64,000 nucleotides of DNA from Streptomyces sp. MJM8645 (GTDB lineage Bacteria; Actinomycetota; Actinomycetes; Streptomycetales; Streptomycetaceae). The notes under the pieces were generated by a model, which saw only the letters and a program-made list of their open reading frames with translations, searched no databases and was not told the origin of the DNA. Shown here piece by piece: positions 11,411-20,818 of this stretch. Made by a program: the position numbers and the translations under genes. Numbering within the stretch: position 1 is the stretch's first letter; every line of letters starts with the position of its first letter. The stretch is from NCBI RefSeq assembly GCF_001625365.1, contig NZ_LJJF01000001.1:5512501-5576500 (forward strand), written 5' to 3'.

Positions 11411-12223
11411 GTGGCAGTGGCACGACGCCGACTCGACGCGGAGCTGGTCCGCCGCAAGCTGGCCCGGTCGCGTGAGCACGCGTCCGAGCTGATCGCGGCC
11501 GGCCGGGTGACCGTCGGAGGCACCACCGCGACCAAGCCGGCCACCCAGGTGGAGACCTCGGCGGCGGTCGTGGTGGCCAAGGACGACAACGACCCCGACT
11601 ACGTCTCGCGCGGCGGGCACAAGCTGGCCGGGGCGTTCGCCGCCTTCGTCCCGCAGGGCCTGGTGGTCGAGGGCCGCCGGGCGCTGGACGCGGGCGCTTC
11701 CACCGGCGGCTTCACCGACGTCCTGCTGCGGGCCGGCGCGGTCGGCGTGCTGGCGGTGGACGTCGGCTACGGGCAGCTCGCGTGGTCGCTGCAGAGCGAC
11801 GAGCGGGTGACGGTGATGGACCGCACCAACGTCCGGGAGCTGACCCTGGAGCTGATCGGCGGCACCCCGGTCGACCTGGTGGTCGGCGATCTGTCGTTCA
11901 TCTCGCTGGGCCTGGTGCTGCCCGCGCTGGCCGCCTGCGCGGCCGGGGACGCGGACCTGGTGCTGATGGTCAAGCCGCAGTTCGAGATCGGCAAGGAGCG
12001 TCTGGGCAGCGGCGGGGTGGTGCGCAGCCCCCAGCTGCGTGCCGAGATGGTGCGCCAGGTCGCCGGGCAGGCGTGGGGGCTCGGGCTGGGCGTGCGCGCC
12101 GTCACCGCGAGCCCGCTGCCGGGCCCGTCCGGGAACGTGGAGTACTTCCTGTGGCTGCGCCGGGACGCCCCGCAGCTGGATCCCGCCGAGGCGGACCGGG
12201 CCGTCGCGGAGGGGCCCCGATAG
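11411..12223 (+). CDS. tlyA: TlyA-family 16S/23S rRNA cytidine-2'-O-methyltransferase
   Basis: 270 residues from GTG 11411; GTG 11417 would give the MARRRLDAELVRR start that matches mycobacterial TlyA. GTAGGAGC at 11393-11400 supports one of these over ATG 11366. An N-terminal S4 RNA-binding domain (RLDAELVRRKLARSREHASE) spans residues 1-65. A FtsJ/RrmJ Rossmann domain follows, with SAM motif ALDAGASTGGFTDVLL near 90 and catalytic Lys in GGHKL and VKPQFE. The family methylates 16S C1409 and 23S C1920 and conditions capreomycin sensitivity in mycobacteria. It is in an operon with NAD kinase. Confidence 0.95.
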   Translation: MAVARRRLDAELVRRKLARSREHASELIAAGRVTVGGTTATKPATQVETSAAVVVAKDDNDPDYVSRGGHKLAGAFAAFVPQGLVVEGRRALDAGASTGGFTDVLLRAGAVGVLAVDVGYGQLAWSLQSDERVTVMDRTNVRELTLELIGGTPVDLVVGDLSFISLGLVLPALAACAAGDADLVLMVKPQFEIGKERLGSGGVVRSPQLRAEMVRQVAGQAWGLGLGVRAVTASPLPGPSGNVEYFLWLRRDAPQLDPAEADRAVAEGPR

Positions 12224-12316
12224 GGTGCTGTGGGGGCGTCCGGTCCGTCATGCTGTGTGACGCGGCCGTACCGGGGCCGAAGGCGACCCGGCAGGCGTGA
12301 GGGAGAGGGCAGCGGC

Positions 12317-13225
12317 ATGAGCGATGAAGAACGTACGGTCTTCCTGATCGCGCACACCGGCCGGGCGGCGGCGCTGCGCAGCGTCGAGGCCCTGGTGCAC
12401 GGGCTGCTGAAGGCGGGCATCCGGATCAGACTGCTCGCCTCCGAGGCGCTGGACCTGGACCTGCCGGACGGGGTCGAGAAGGTGGCCGGGGGGCCGGGCG
12501 CGGCGGACGGCTGCGAGCTGATCCTGGTCGCCGGCGGGGACGGGACGCTGCTGCGCGGGGCGGAGCTGGCCCGCGAGCACGGGCTGCCGATGCTCGGGAT
12601 CAACCTGGGCCGGGTCGGCTTCCTCGCCGAGGCCGAGCGGGACGATCTGGCCGTGGTGGTCGAGCGGGTGGTCGACGCCGACTACGAGGTCGAGGAGCGG
12701 ATGACGATCGACGTCATCGTCCGCACCAACGGCGATGTGGTGCACCAGGACTGGGCGTTGAACGAGGCGTCGATCGAGAAGGCATCCCGGGAGCGGATGC
12801 TGGAGGTGGTGACGGAGGTGGACGGCCGCCCGGTCTCCAACTTCGGCTGCGACGGCGTGGTGTGCGCGACGCCGACCGGTTCCACCGCGTACGCGTTCTC
12901 CGGCGGCGGGCCGGTGGTGTGGCCGGAGGTGGAGGCGCTGCTGATGGTGCCGATCTCCGCGCACGCGCTGTTCGCCCGCCCGCTGGTGACCTCGCCGGAT
13001 TCGGTGCTGGCCGTCGAGGTGCAGCCCAAGACCCCGCACGGCGTGCTCTGGTGCGACGGGCGGCGTACGGTCGAACTGCCGGCCGGCGCACGGGTGGAGG
13101 TCCGCCGGGGGCAGACCCCGGTGCGCCTGGCCAGACTGCACCGGGCGCCGTTCACCGACCGGCTGGTGGCCAAGTTCGCGCTGCCGGTGACGGGTTGGCG
13201 CGGGCGGGCGAACACCCACTGCTGA
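12317..13225 (+). CDS. nadK: NAD kinase
   Basis: 302 residues from ATG 12317 with GGGAGAGGG upstream. The diagnostic GGDGTLLRGAEL motif lies near residue 73, LGINLGRVGFLAEAE near 95, the NEASIEK motif near 150, and GCDGVVCATPTGSTAYAFS near 178. It phosphorylates NAD to NADP using ATP or polyphosphate. The order tlyA-nadK-recN is conserved in actinobacteria; here recN is separated by the inserted MocR/YczE pair. Confidence 0.97.
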   Translation: MSDEERTVFLIAHTGRAAALRSVEALVHGLLKAGIRIRLLASEALDLDLPDGVEKVAGGPGAADGCELILVAGGDGTLLRGAELAREHGLPMLGINLGRVGFLAEAERDDLAVVVERVVDADYEVEERMTIDVIVRTNGDVVHQDWALNEASIEKASRERMLEVVTEVDGRPVSNFGCDGVVCATPTGSTAYAFSGGGPVVWPEVEALLMVPISAHALFARPLVTSPDSVLAVEVQPKTPHGVLWCDGRRTVELPAGARVEVRRGQTPVRLARLHRAPFTDRLVAKFALPVTGWRGRANTHC

Positions 13226-13244
13226 CGGCCCGTCAGGCCGCTGG

Positions 13245-14744
13245 TCAGATCGCCAGCGGCGGGGTGTCGCCGGGCGGCCCGTACCGGCCGCCCGCCGCAG
13301 CCCGGGCGGCGGTCTCGGCGAGCCGCTGCACGGCGGCGGGGACGGCCGGGGCCGGCACGGTGAGCGGGATCCGGACGTGGTGCTCGAACGCGCCGTCCGA
13401 GCCGAACCGGTTGCCCGAGGCGATCCTCACCCCGGCGCGTTCCCCGGACCGGGCCAGCGCCGCGCCGGACAGCCCGCCGGTGGACACCCAGAGCGAGAGC
13501 CCGCCGGGCGGCGGCGTGAACGACCAGCCCGGCAGGTGCTCGGGCAGTGCGGCGGCGAAGGCGTGCGCCGTCGCCCGCAGCCGGTCCAACTGGTGCGCCC
13601 GGACGGCGGGCAGCGGCTCGCCCAGCAGTTCGGCGGCGATCAGCTGCTCCAGGACCGGCGTGCCGACGTCGCTGTAGACCCGGTCGGCGGCCAGCCGGCG
13701 CACCAGCGCGGGCGCGGCCCGGACCCAGCCGATCCGCAGGCCGCCCCAGAGCAGCTTGCTGGCCGAGCCGACGGTGACCACCTGGGCGGAGCGGTCCAGC
13801 GCCGCCATCGGGCGCGGCAGCGGGACGGACTCCGGTACGCCCCAGCCGAGTTCGGCGGTGGTCTCGTCGACCAGGACGACGCTGCCGGCGGCCCGGGCGG
13901 CGGCCAGCAGCTCGCGGCGCTGCTCCTCGCCGATCAGCGCGCCGGTCGGGTTGTGGAAGTCCGGGATCACGTAGGCGACCTTGGGCGCGGCCCCGCGCAG
14001 CACCCCGCGCCACTCGGTGAGGTCCCACTCGGGCTGGGGGCGGTAGCCGTACGGCACCGGCACCAGGCGGGCGCCGGTGATCCGGAGCGCCTGGAGGGTG
14101 TGGGCGTAGCTGGGCGCCTCGACGGCGACCCGGTCGCCGCGGCCGATCAGCGCCCGCTGGACCAGGTGCAGCCCGCCCATCGCGCCGGTGGTGACGAGGA
14201 TCTGGTCGGGGGTGGTGGGCAGGCCGCGCTGGGTGTAGCGGCGGGCGAGGGCCTCGCGCAGCACCGGGACGCCGGTGGGGTAGTGGCCGTGCCCGGCGGC
14301 GTAGCAGGGTAGCTGCTCGACGGCCCGGACGGCGGCCTCGCCGAGGAAGGGCTGCGGGGCCGGCAGGGCGGCGACGCCGAGGTCCAGGGTGCGGCCCTGC
14401 TCGTCCGGGGGGACGGGGTGCAGCGCGTCGCTGGGCGGCGGGGCGCCCTCGGGCAGGGTGGTCCAGCTGCCGGCGCCGCGGCGGCTGAGCAGGTAGCCGT
14501 CGGCGCGCAGGGTCTCGTAGGCGGTGGCGACGGTGGTGCGGCTCAGCTCCAGGGCGCCGGCGAGTTCGCGCTCGGCGGGCAGCCGGGCGCCGACCGGCAG
14601 GCGGCCCTCGGTGACCAGCAGCCGGATCTGCCCGGCGAGGGTCCGGTAGGCGGGGCGGCGGGCGGTGGCCGGCTCGGGCAGCCGGGCGGCGGCGAGCAGC
14701 CGGGCGAGCGCGGGCGGGGTGACGGTGGTGTGCCAGTCGGCCAA
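13245..14744 (-). CDS. MocR-type regulator (GntR DNA-binding plus aminotransferase fold)
   Basis: 499 residues. TTG 14744 is the earliest possible start because an in-frame TGA lies 9 bases upstream. Residues about 30-100 form a GntR winged helix (LPVGARLPAERELAGALELS, RTTVATAYETLRADGYLLSR). Residues 140-480 form a fold-type I aminotransferase domain with the PLP lysine in GSASKLLWGGLRIGW. MocR proteins bind PLP and control transcription, often of a divergent gene. The neighbour is a YczE-like membrane protein, the classic YczR/YczE arrangement. Weak ribosome site at the start; possibly leaderless. Confidence 0.95.
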   Translation of the reverse strand: MADWHTTVTPPALARLLAAARLPEPATARRPAYRTLAGQIRLLVTEGRLPVGARLPAERELAGALELSRTTVATAYETLRADGYLLSRRGAGSWTTLPEGAPPPSDALHPVPPDEQGRTLDLGVAALPAPQPFLGEAAVRAVEQLPCYAAGHGHYPTGVPVLREALARRYTQRGLPTTPDQILVTTGAMGGLHLVQRALIGRGDRVAVEAPSYAHTLQALRITGARLVPVPYGYRPQPEWDLTEWRGVLRGAAPKVAYVIPDFHNPTGALIGEEQRRELLAAARAAGSVVLVDETTAELGWGVPESVPLPRPMAALDRSAQVVTVGSASKLLWGGLRIGWVRAAPALVRRLAADRVYSDVGTPVLEQLIAAELLGEPLPAVRAHQLDRLRATAHAFAAALPEHLPGWSFTPPPGGLSLWVSTGGLSGAALARSGERAGVRIASGNRFGSDGAFEHHVRIPLTVPAPAVPAAVQRLAETAARAAAGGRYGPPGDTPPLAI

Positions 14745-14768
14745 GGCTGATCAGTCCACTTGCTCGAA

Positions 14769-14799
14769 ATTGGCCCTGGAGCGGGCTCTATTGGCCTGA
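14769..14799. promoter_or_regulatory. Candidate MocR operator: paired direct repeat
   Basis: ATTGGCCCTG at 14769 and ATTGGCCTGA at 14790 are direct repeats 21 bp apart, two helical turns, in the 132-bp intergenic region. MocR dimers are known to bind such same-face direct repeats. The assignment to the adjacent regulator is inference. Confidence 0.65.
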
Positions 14800-14876
14800 C
14801 CATCATGGCAGTGCGGCCGTCGAGTCCGCCACCGCCGGGGCCGCCCGGGGTGCAGCACCACCCGCAGGAGCGCCCG

Positions 14877-15572
14877 ATGGCCACCACGACCACGCCGACG
14901 ACCACGCCCGAACCCGCCCCGGAGGCCGCCCGGCCCCCGCTCGCCGCCCGGGTGCTCGGCGACACCCACGCCCTGGGCCGCCGGATCCCGCAGCTCGCCG
15001 TCGGCCTCTACCTGTACGGCGCGAGCATGGCGCTGATGCTGCGCTCCGGCCTCGGCCTCGACCCGTGGGACGTCTTCCACCAGGGCCTGCAACGCGTCGC
15101 CGGCCTCTCGGTGGGCACCTGGGTGACCATCTGCGGCGCCCTGGTCCTGCTGCTGTGGATCCCGATCCGCCAGCGCCCGGGCGTCGGCACCGTCGCCAAC
15201 GTGCTGGTGCTGGGCGCCTCGATGGACCTCACGCTGCGGCTGGTCGACGGCCCGCACGGGCTGCCCGCCCGGATCGCGCTGATGGCCGCCGCGATCCTGC
15301 TCAACGGCCTGGCCACCGGCCTCTACATCGGTGCCCGCCTGGGCCCGGGCCCGCGCGACGGCCTGATGACCGGCCTGCACCGGCGCACCGGGCGTTCGCT
15401 GCGGCTGATCCGCACCGGCATCGAGGTGACGGTACTGGTCGCCGGCGTCCTGCTGGGCGGCACCGCCGGGGTCGGCACGGTCGCGTACGCACTGGCGATC
15501 GGCCCGCTGGTGCAGATCTTCCTGCCGTGGTGCACGGTGCCGGGACCCGGGCAAACGCCCCGGAAGGGGTGA
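14877..15572 (+). CDS. YczE/YyaS/YitT-type integral membrane protein
   Basis: 231 residues from ATG 14877, with GCAGGAG six bases upstream. About five transmembrane helices follow a Thr/Pro-rich N-terminus (LAVGLYLYGASMALML, VTICGALVLLLWIPI, LMAAAILLNGLATGLYIGA, VTVLVAGVLLGGTAGVGTVA). Conserved YczE motifs include SGLGLDPWDVFHQG and GPRDGLMTGL. The transported substrate is unknown. It is expected to be regulated by the divergent MocR protein. Confidence 0.9.
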   Translation: MATTTTPTTTPEPAPEAARPPLAARVLGDTHALGRRIPQLAVGLYLYGASMALMLRSGLGLDPWDVFHQGLQRVAGLSVGTWVTICGALVLLLWIPIRQRPGVGTVANVLVLGASMDLTLRLVDGPHGLPARIALMAAAILLNGLATGLYIGARLGPGPRDGLMTGLHRRTGRSLRLIRTGIEVTVLVAGVLLGGTAGVGTVAYALAIGPLVQIFLPWCTVPGPGQTPRKG

Positions 15573-15648
15573 ACTTCCGGGCGCGGAGTTGCCACGCGGC
15601 GTTGCCGCTCGTCGCGCGCCGGGGGTGGAACCTCGTAAGGTCGTCTCC

Positions 15649-17394
15649 GTGTTGGACGAGATGCGGATACGGGATCTTGGGGTCATCGACGACGCGGTGG
15701 TCGAACTCGCCCCCGGCTTCACCGCCGTGACCGGTGAGACCGGCGCCGGAAAGACCATGGTCGTGACCAGCCTCGGCCTGCTGCTCGGCGGCCGCGCCGA
15801 CCCGGGCCTGGTGCGCAACGGGACCGGACGCGCCGTCGTCGAGGGCCGGCTGGAGCTGCCCCCCGGTTCCCCGGCGGCGATCCGCGCGGCCGAGGCCGGG
15901 GCCGAACTGGACGAGGGCGCCCTGCTGATCAGCCGGACCGTCTCCGCCGAGGGCCGCTCCCGGGCGTACGTCGGCGGTCGGGCCGTCCCGGTCGGGCTGC
16001 TCACCGAACTCGGCGAGGAACTGATCGCCGTGCACGGCCAGACCGACCAGCAGCGGCTGCTGCGCCCGGCCCGCCAGCGCGGCGCGCTGGACCGTTACGC
16101 GGGCGAGGCGGTGGCCGAGCCGCTGGCCCGCTACCGGGAGACCTACCGGAGCCTGCGCGAGGTCTCGGCCACCCTGGAGGAGCTGACCACCCGGGCCCGT
16201 GAGCGCGCGCAGGAGGCCGATCTGCTGCGCTTCGGCCTGGACGAGATCGCCGCCGCCGAGGCGGTGGCCGGCGAGGACACGGAGCTGGCCGCCGAGGCCG
16301 AGCGGCTGGGCCACGCCGACGCGCTGTCCTCCGCCGCGACCCTCGCCCACGCCGCCCTGGCCGGCGACCCGGCCGACCCGGAGGCACTGGACGCGGGCAC
16401 CCTGCTCGCGCAGTCCCGCCGCGCCCTGGACGCCGTGCGCCACCACGACGAGCGCCTCGCCGGCCTCGCCGACCGCCTCAACGAGGTCGGCTACCTGCTC
16501 GCCGACGTGGCCGGCGACCTGGCCGGCTACGCGGACGACCTGGACGCCGACCCAGTCCGGCTCGCCGCCGTCGAGGACCGCCGGGCCGTCCTGGCCCAGC
16601 TGCTGCGCAAGTACGGCGGCCCGGAGAACTCCCTCGCCGAGGTGCTCGCCTGGGCCGAGGCCGGCTCCGCCCGGCTCGCCGAACTCGACGGCGACGACGA
16701 CCGGATCGACCAGCTCGGCGCCCAGGAGACCGCGCTGCGGGCCGAGTTGGCCGAGCTGGCGGCCGAGGTGTCGGGCGCCCGGCAGGCTGCGGCCGGGCGT
16801 TTCGCCGACGCCGTCTCCGCCGAACTCGCCGAACTGGCGATGCCGCACGCCCGGGTGACCTTCTCGATCGCCCAGGTCGACGACCTGTCGGGGATCGAGG
16901 TCGACGGCCGCACCGTCGCCTACGGCCCGCACGGCGTGGACGAGGTCGAGGTGCTGCTCGCCCCGCACCCCGGCGCCCAGCCCCGCCCGATCGCCAAGGG
17001 CGCCTCCGGCGGTGAGCTGTCCCGCGTGATGCTCGCCGTCGAGGTGGTCTTCGCGGGCGCCGACCCCGTCCCCACCTACCTGTTCGACGAGGTGGACGCG
17101 GGCGTCGGCGGCAAGGCCGCGGTCGAGATCGGCCGCCGGCTGGCCAAACTGGCTGAATCCGCCCAGGTCGTGGTGGTCACCCACCTGCCGCAGGTCGCCG
17201 CCTTCGCGGACCGGCACCTGGTGGTGGAGAAGACCAACGACGGCACCGTGACCCGCAGCGGCGTCAAGGTGCTGAACGACGAGGAGCGGGTGCGCGAACT
17301 CTCCAGGATGCTGGCCGGCCTGGAGGACTCCGAGCTCGGCCGGGCCCACGCCGAGGAACTGCTGGCCGCCGCCCGGGCCCCGCGCCACCGCTAA
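15649..17394 (+). CDS. recN: DNA repair protein RecN
   Basis: 581 residues from GTG 15649, with TAAGG 8 bases upstream. This is an SMC-like ABC ATPase: Walker A GETGAGKT near residue 29, a coiled-coil centre, ABC signature ASGGELSRVMLA near 452, Walker B YLFDEVDAGVGG near 480, and a VVTHLPQVAAFAD H-loop near 505. RecN acts at double-strand breaks in recombinational repair. The length is normal for the family. Confidence 0.97.
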   Translation: MLDEMRIRDLGVIDDAVVELAPGFTAVTGETGAGKTMVVTSLGLLLGGRADPGLVRNGTGRAVVEGRLELPPGSPAAIRAAEAGAELDEGALLISRTVSAEGRSRAYVGGRAVPVGLLTELGEELIAVHGQTDQQRLLRPARQRGALDRYAGEAVAEPLARYRETYRSLREVSATLEELTTRARERAQEADLLRFGLDEIAAAEAVAGEDTELAAEAERLGHADALSSAATLAHAALAGDPADPEALDAGTLLAQSRRALDAVRHHDERLAGLADRLNEVGYLLADVAGDLAGYADDLDADPVRLAAVEDRRAVLAQLLRKYGGPENSLAEVLAWAEAGSARLAELDGDDDRIDQLGAQETALRAELAELAAEVSGARQAAAGRFADAVSAELAELAMPHARVTFSIAQVDDLSGIEVDGRTVAYGPHGVDEVEVLLAPHPGAQPRPIAKGASGGELSRVMLAVEVVFAGADPVPTYLFDEVDAGVGGKAAVEIGRRLAKLAESAQVVVVTHLPQVAAFADRHLVVEKTNDGTVTRSGVKVLNDEERVRELSRMLAGLEDSELGRAHAEELLAAARAPRHR

Positions 17395-17628
17395 CGCGGG
17401 TCCGGCAACCCCCGGCTGGACCTGCTGCGACAGGCCCTGGCCGGGGCGTCCGACCCGCCGACAGGGCCGGGTGGCCCTTGCGGACGGAAGGTGACGCGCC
17501 CCCGGTGGCGCCGACTGTCCAAGAGGGCCGCCGACCTGGCATGGTGGCGGCTGGACACTGGCTTTCCAGTCCCGAGCGCCGCCGACGGGCAACCCTCGCG
17601 AAGCGGCGCGCGAACCTGATCGAGTCGG

Positions 17629-18807
17629 ATGCGAGAGAACGTGGACCATTCCGCCGCCCGGGCCGCCGCTGCCACCCCAGAACCGGGGCAGCTGCACGTG
17701 GTACTCGTCCTGGCCGCCAGCACCGGCGGTATCGGTGCCCACGTGCGCTCCCTGGCGCAGGGCCTCGTCGCGCACGGCGTGATCGTCACGGTGTGCGCCC
17801 CGGCCGGCACGGACGCGCTGTTCGGCTTCTCCCGCACCGGTGCCAGGTTCCACACCGTCGACATCACCCCCACCGCCGGCGCCCGCAGTGACGCCGCCGC
17901 GATCGGCGAGCTGCGCCGGGCCTTCACCGGCGCCGACGTGGTGCACGCGCACGGGCTGCGCGCCGGGCTGCTCGCCGACCTCGCCCTGCGCACCGCAGGC
18001 CGTTTCCCGGGCCTGCGCCCGGAGACCCCGCTGGTGGTCACCTCCCACCACGCGCTGCTGGCCACCGGTCTGGAGCGCCGCCTGCAGCGGCTGATGGAGC
18101 GCCGGGTCGCGCGCGCCGCCGACCTCGTCCTCGGCGCCTCCTCCGACCTGGTCGCCCGGGCCCGGGAGCTGGGCGCCACCGACGCCCGGCTCGGCCCGGT
18201 GGCCGCCCCGCCGATGCCCGAGGGCCGGCTCGACCGGGCCGCGGCGCGCGCCGCGCTGCTCGGCGACGGCCCGGACCGGCCGCTGGTGCTGGCGGTCGGC
18301 CGGCTCGTCCCGCAGAAGGCCTTCGGGCTGCTGCTGGACGCCACCCGCGAGCTGTCCGTGCTGGACCCGGAGCCGCTGCTGCTGCTCGCCGGGGACGGGC
18401 CGGAGGCGGCCGGGCTGCGCGAGCGGGTCGCCGCCGAGAAGCTGCCGGTGCGGCTGCTCGGCTTCCGCACCGACGTGCCCGACCTGCTGGCGGCCGCCGA
18501 CGTGGTGGTGGTCGCCAGTCGTTGGGAGGCCCGCTCGCTGGTGGTGCAGGAGTCGATGCGGGCCGGCGTGCCGGTGGTCGCCACCGCCGTCGGCGGGATC
18601 CCCGAGCTGGTCGGCGACGCGGCCGTGCTGGTGCCGGCCGGCGACCCGGTCGCGATCGGCCGGGCGGTGCGCGGGCTGCTGGCCGACCCGGCGGGCCGCG
18701 AGCGGCTGGTGGCGGCCGGCCGGCAGCAGGCCGAGACCTGGCCGGACGAGGCCGCCACCGTCGCCCAGGTGCTCAGCACCTACGACGAGCTGGTCCAGCG
18801 GGACTAG
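17629..18807 (+). CDS. GT4-family glycosyltransferase
   Basis: 392 residues from ATG 17629; GTG 17641 is a possible alternative start. GT-B fold: N-terminal ASTGGIGAHVRSLAQGL near 27, VVHAHGLRAGLLAD near 104, LAVGRLVPQKAFGLLLDA near 223, and the E-x7-E nucleotide-sugar motif region ASRWEARSLVVQESMRAGVP near 300. It probably transfers a sugar to a cell-envelope or glycan acceptor; the acceptor is unknown. It faces the GH15 gene, and their stops fall within adjacent CTAG units. Confidence 0.9.
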   Translation: MRENVDHSAARAAAATPEPGQLHVVLVLAASTGGIGAHVRSLAQGLVAHGVIVTVCAPAGTDALFGFSRTGARFHTVDITPTAGARSDAAAIGELRRAFTGADVVHAHGLRAGLLADLALRTAGRFPGLRPETPLVVTSHHALLATGLERRLQRLMERRVARAADLVLGASSDLVARARELGATDARLGPVAAPPMPEGRLDRAAARAALLGDGPDRPLVLAVGRLVPQKAFGLLLDATRELSVLDPEPLLLLAGDGPEAAGLRERVAAEKLPVRLLGFRTDVPDLLAAADVVVVASRWEARSLVVQESMRAGVPVVATAVGGIPELVGDAAVLVPAGDPVAIGRAVRGLLADPAGRERLVAAGRQQAETWPDEAATVAQVLSTYDELVQRD

Positions 18808-18819
18808 ACCGCTAGACCG
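18804..18819. repeat. 8-bp duplication carrying both convergent stop codons
   Basis: CTAGACCG occurs twice in tandem. The TAG of copy one (18805-18807) ends the glycosyltransferase on the + strand, and the CTA of copy two (18812-18814) is the TAG of GH15 on the - strand. Confidence 0.85.
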
Positions 18820-20818
18820 TCGCCTGTTCGACCCGCTCGGCCGCCAGGCCGTCCGGCTGGGCGGACAGGTAGGCGCCGCCGCAGGCGGTCAGCCGCAGTG
18901 CGGTGTCGATCAGCGGGACGTGGCTGAAGGCCTGCGGGAAGTTGCCGACCTGGCGCTTGAGCCGCGGGTCCCACTCCTCGGCGAGCAGGCCGAGGTCGTT
19001 GCGCAGCGCGAGCAGCCGGTCGAACAGCTCGCGCGCCTCCTGCACCCGGCCGATCATGGCGAGGTCGTCGGCCAGCCAGAACGAGCAGGCCAGGAAGGCG
19101 CCCTCGTGGCCGGAGAGGCCGTCGACGTTGTTGCCGCTCTCGTCGTGGGTCGGGTAGCGCAGCACGAAGCCGTCCTCGGTGGACAGCTCGCGCTGGATCG
19201 CCTCGATGGTGCCGATGACGCGCTTGTCGTCCGGCGGCAGGAAGCCGACCTGGGGGATGAGCAGCAGCGAGGCGTCCAGCTCCTTGCCGCCGTAGTACTG
19301 GGTGAAGGTGTTGCGCTCCGGGTCGTAGCCCTTCTCGCAGACGTCCCGGTGGATGGTCTCGCGCAGCTCGCGCCAGCGCTCCAGGTGGCCGTCGGAGGGG
19401 GCGTCCTCGGGGGTCTGCTCCAGCAGCTTGATCGTCCGGTCGACGGCGACCCAGGCCATCACCTTGGAGTGGACGAAGTGCCGGCGCGGGCCGCGGACCT
19501 CCCAGATGCCCTCGTCCGGCTCCTGCCAGTGGTCCTCCAGGTACTCGATCAGGCGCAGCTGGAGGTGGTGGGCGTGGTCGTTGCGGACCAGGCCGGTCAT
19601 GTGGGCCAGGTGCAGGGCCTCGACGACCTCGCCGTAGACGTCCAGCTGGAGCTGGCCGGCCGCGCCGTTGCCGACCCGGACGGGCTGCGAGCCCTCGTAG
19701 CCGGGCAGCCAGTCCAGCGAGGACTCGGTGAGCTCGCGCTCACCGGCGATGCCGTACATGATCTGGAGGTTCTCCGGGTCGCCGGCGACGGCGCGCAGCA
19801 GCCACTCGCGCCAGGCCTTGGCCTCGTCGCGGTAGCCGGTGCGCAGCAGCGAGGAGAGGGTGATCGCGGCGTCGCGCAGCCAGGTGTAGCGGTAGTCCCA
19901 GTTGCGCTCACCGCCGATGTCCTCGGGCAGCGAGGTGGTGGGGGCGGCGACGATGCCGCCGGTGGGGGCGTAGGTGAGGCCCTTGAGGGTGATCAGGGAG
20001 CGGATCACGGCCTCGCGGTAGGGGCCCTGGTAGGTGCACTGGGCGGCCCACTCGTGCCAGAAGTCGGTGGTGGCGTCGAGCATCTCCTCGGCGTCCGGGG
20101 CCTTCGGCGCGTCCAGGTGGGAGGCCTGCCAGGTCAGCGCGAAGGCGATCCGCTCGCCGGCGGTGACGGTGAAGTCGGCGTAGGTGGTCAGGTCGCGGCC
20201 GTAGGTCTCGGACTCGCCGTCCAGCCACACCGAGTCGGGCCCGGCCACGGCGACGGTGCGGTGGCCGCCTCCGGCCTGCTCGACCCGGTGCACCCAGGGC
20301 ACGATGCGCCCGTACGAGAAGCGCATCCGCACCGCCGAGCGCATCCGGACGGTGCCGGCCACGCCCTCGACGATCCGGATCACCTGGGGGACGGCGTCGC
20401 GGCCGGCCAGCGGGCGCGGCGGCATGAAGTCGATCACCCGGACGGTGCCGCCCTGGGTGTCCCACTCCTGTTCCAGGACCAGCGAGTCGCCCCGGTAGCG
20501 GCGGCGGTCGGCGGGCACTGCGGGGGCGGCCGCGGTGGGCGGCGGGACCCTCAGATCGGCGGTGTCGGTGAAGCGGGGGAGGCCGAGGGCGGGGGCGGCC
20601 GGGGTGGGGGGTGCCGCGGGGGTGGGGACTTCGGTCGCGACGGCTTCGGCCGGACCGATCCGCCAGAAGCCGTGTTCATCGGTGCCGAGCAGGCCGGCGA
20701 ACACGGCCGGAGAGTCGAAGCGGGGCAGGCAGAGCCAGTCCACCGCCCCGTCCCTGCTGACCAGGGCAGCGGTCTGCATGTCCCCGATGAGTGCGTAGTC
20801 CTCGATACGGCCGGCCAC
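18812..20818 (-). CDS. Glycoside hydrolase family 15 protein (trehalase/glucoamylase-like)
   Basis: 668 residues from GTG 20818, with CTGGAG correctly spaced. An N-terminal super-beta-sandwich (GRIEDYALIGDMQTAALVSR onwards) precedes an (alpha/alpha)6 barrel starting near residue 270. Key barrel motifs are NWDYRYTWLRDAA, DEGIWEVRGP (general acid Glu) and LLAEEWDP (general base Glu). Actinobacterial members of this architecture are often trehalases. An Ala/Pro-rich linker with repeats lies near residues 60-105. The cytoplasmic location is inferred from the lack of a signal peptide. Confidence 0.94.
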   Translation of the reverse strand: MAGRIEDYALIGDMQTAALVSRDGAVDWLCLPRFDSPAVFAGLLGTDEHGFWRIGPAEAVATEVPTPAAPPTPAAPALGLPRFTDTADLRVPPPTAAAPAVPADRRRYRGDSLVLEQEWDTQGGTVRVIDFMPPRPLAGRDAVPQVIRIVEGVAGTVRMRSAVRMRFSYGRIVPWVHRVEQAGGGHRTVAVAGPDSVWLDGESETYGRDLTTYADFTVTAGERIAFALTWQASHLDAPKAPDAEEMLDATTDFWHEWAAQCTYQGPYREAVIRSLITLKGLTYAPTGGIVAAPTTSLPEDIGGERNWDYRYTWLRDAAITLSSLLRTGYRDEAKAWREWLLRAVAGDPENLQIMYGIAGERELTESSLDWLPGYEGSQPVRVGNGAAGQLQLDVYGEVVEALHLAHMTGLVRNDHAHHLQLRLIEYLEDHWQEPDEGIWEVRGPRRHFVHSKVMAWVAVDRTIKLLEQTPEDAPSDGHLERWRELRETIHRDVCEKGYDPERNTFTQYYGGKELDASLLLIPQVGFLPPDDKRVIGTIEAIQRELSTEDGFVLRYPTHDESGNNVDGLSGHEGAFLACSFWLADDLAMIGRVQEARELFDRLLALRNDLGLLAEEWDPRLKRQVGNFPQAFSHVPLIDTALRLTACGGAYLSAQPDGLAAERVEQATV

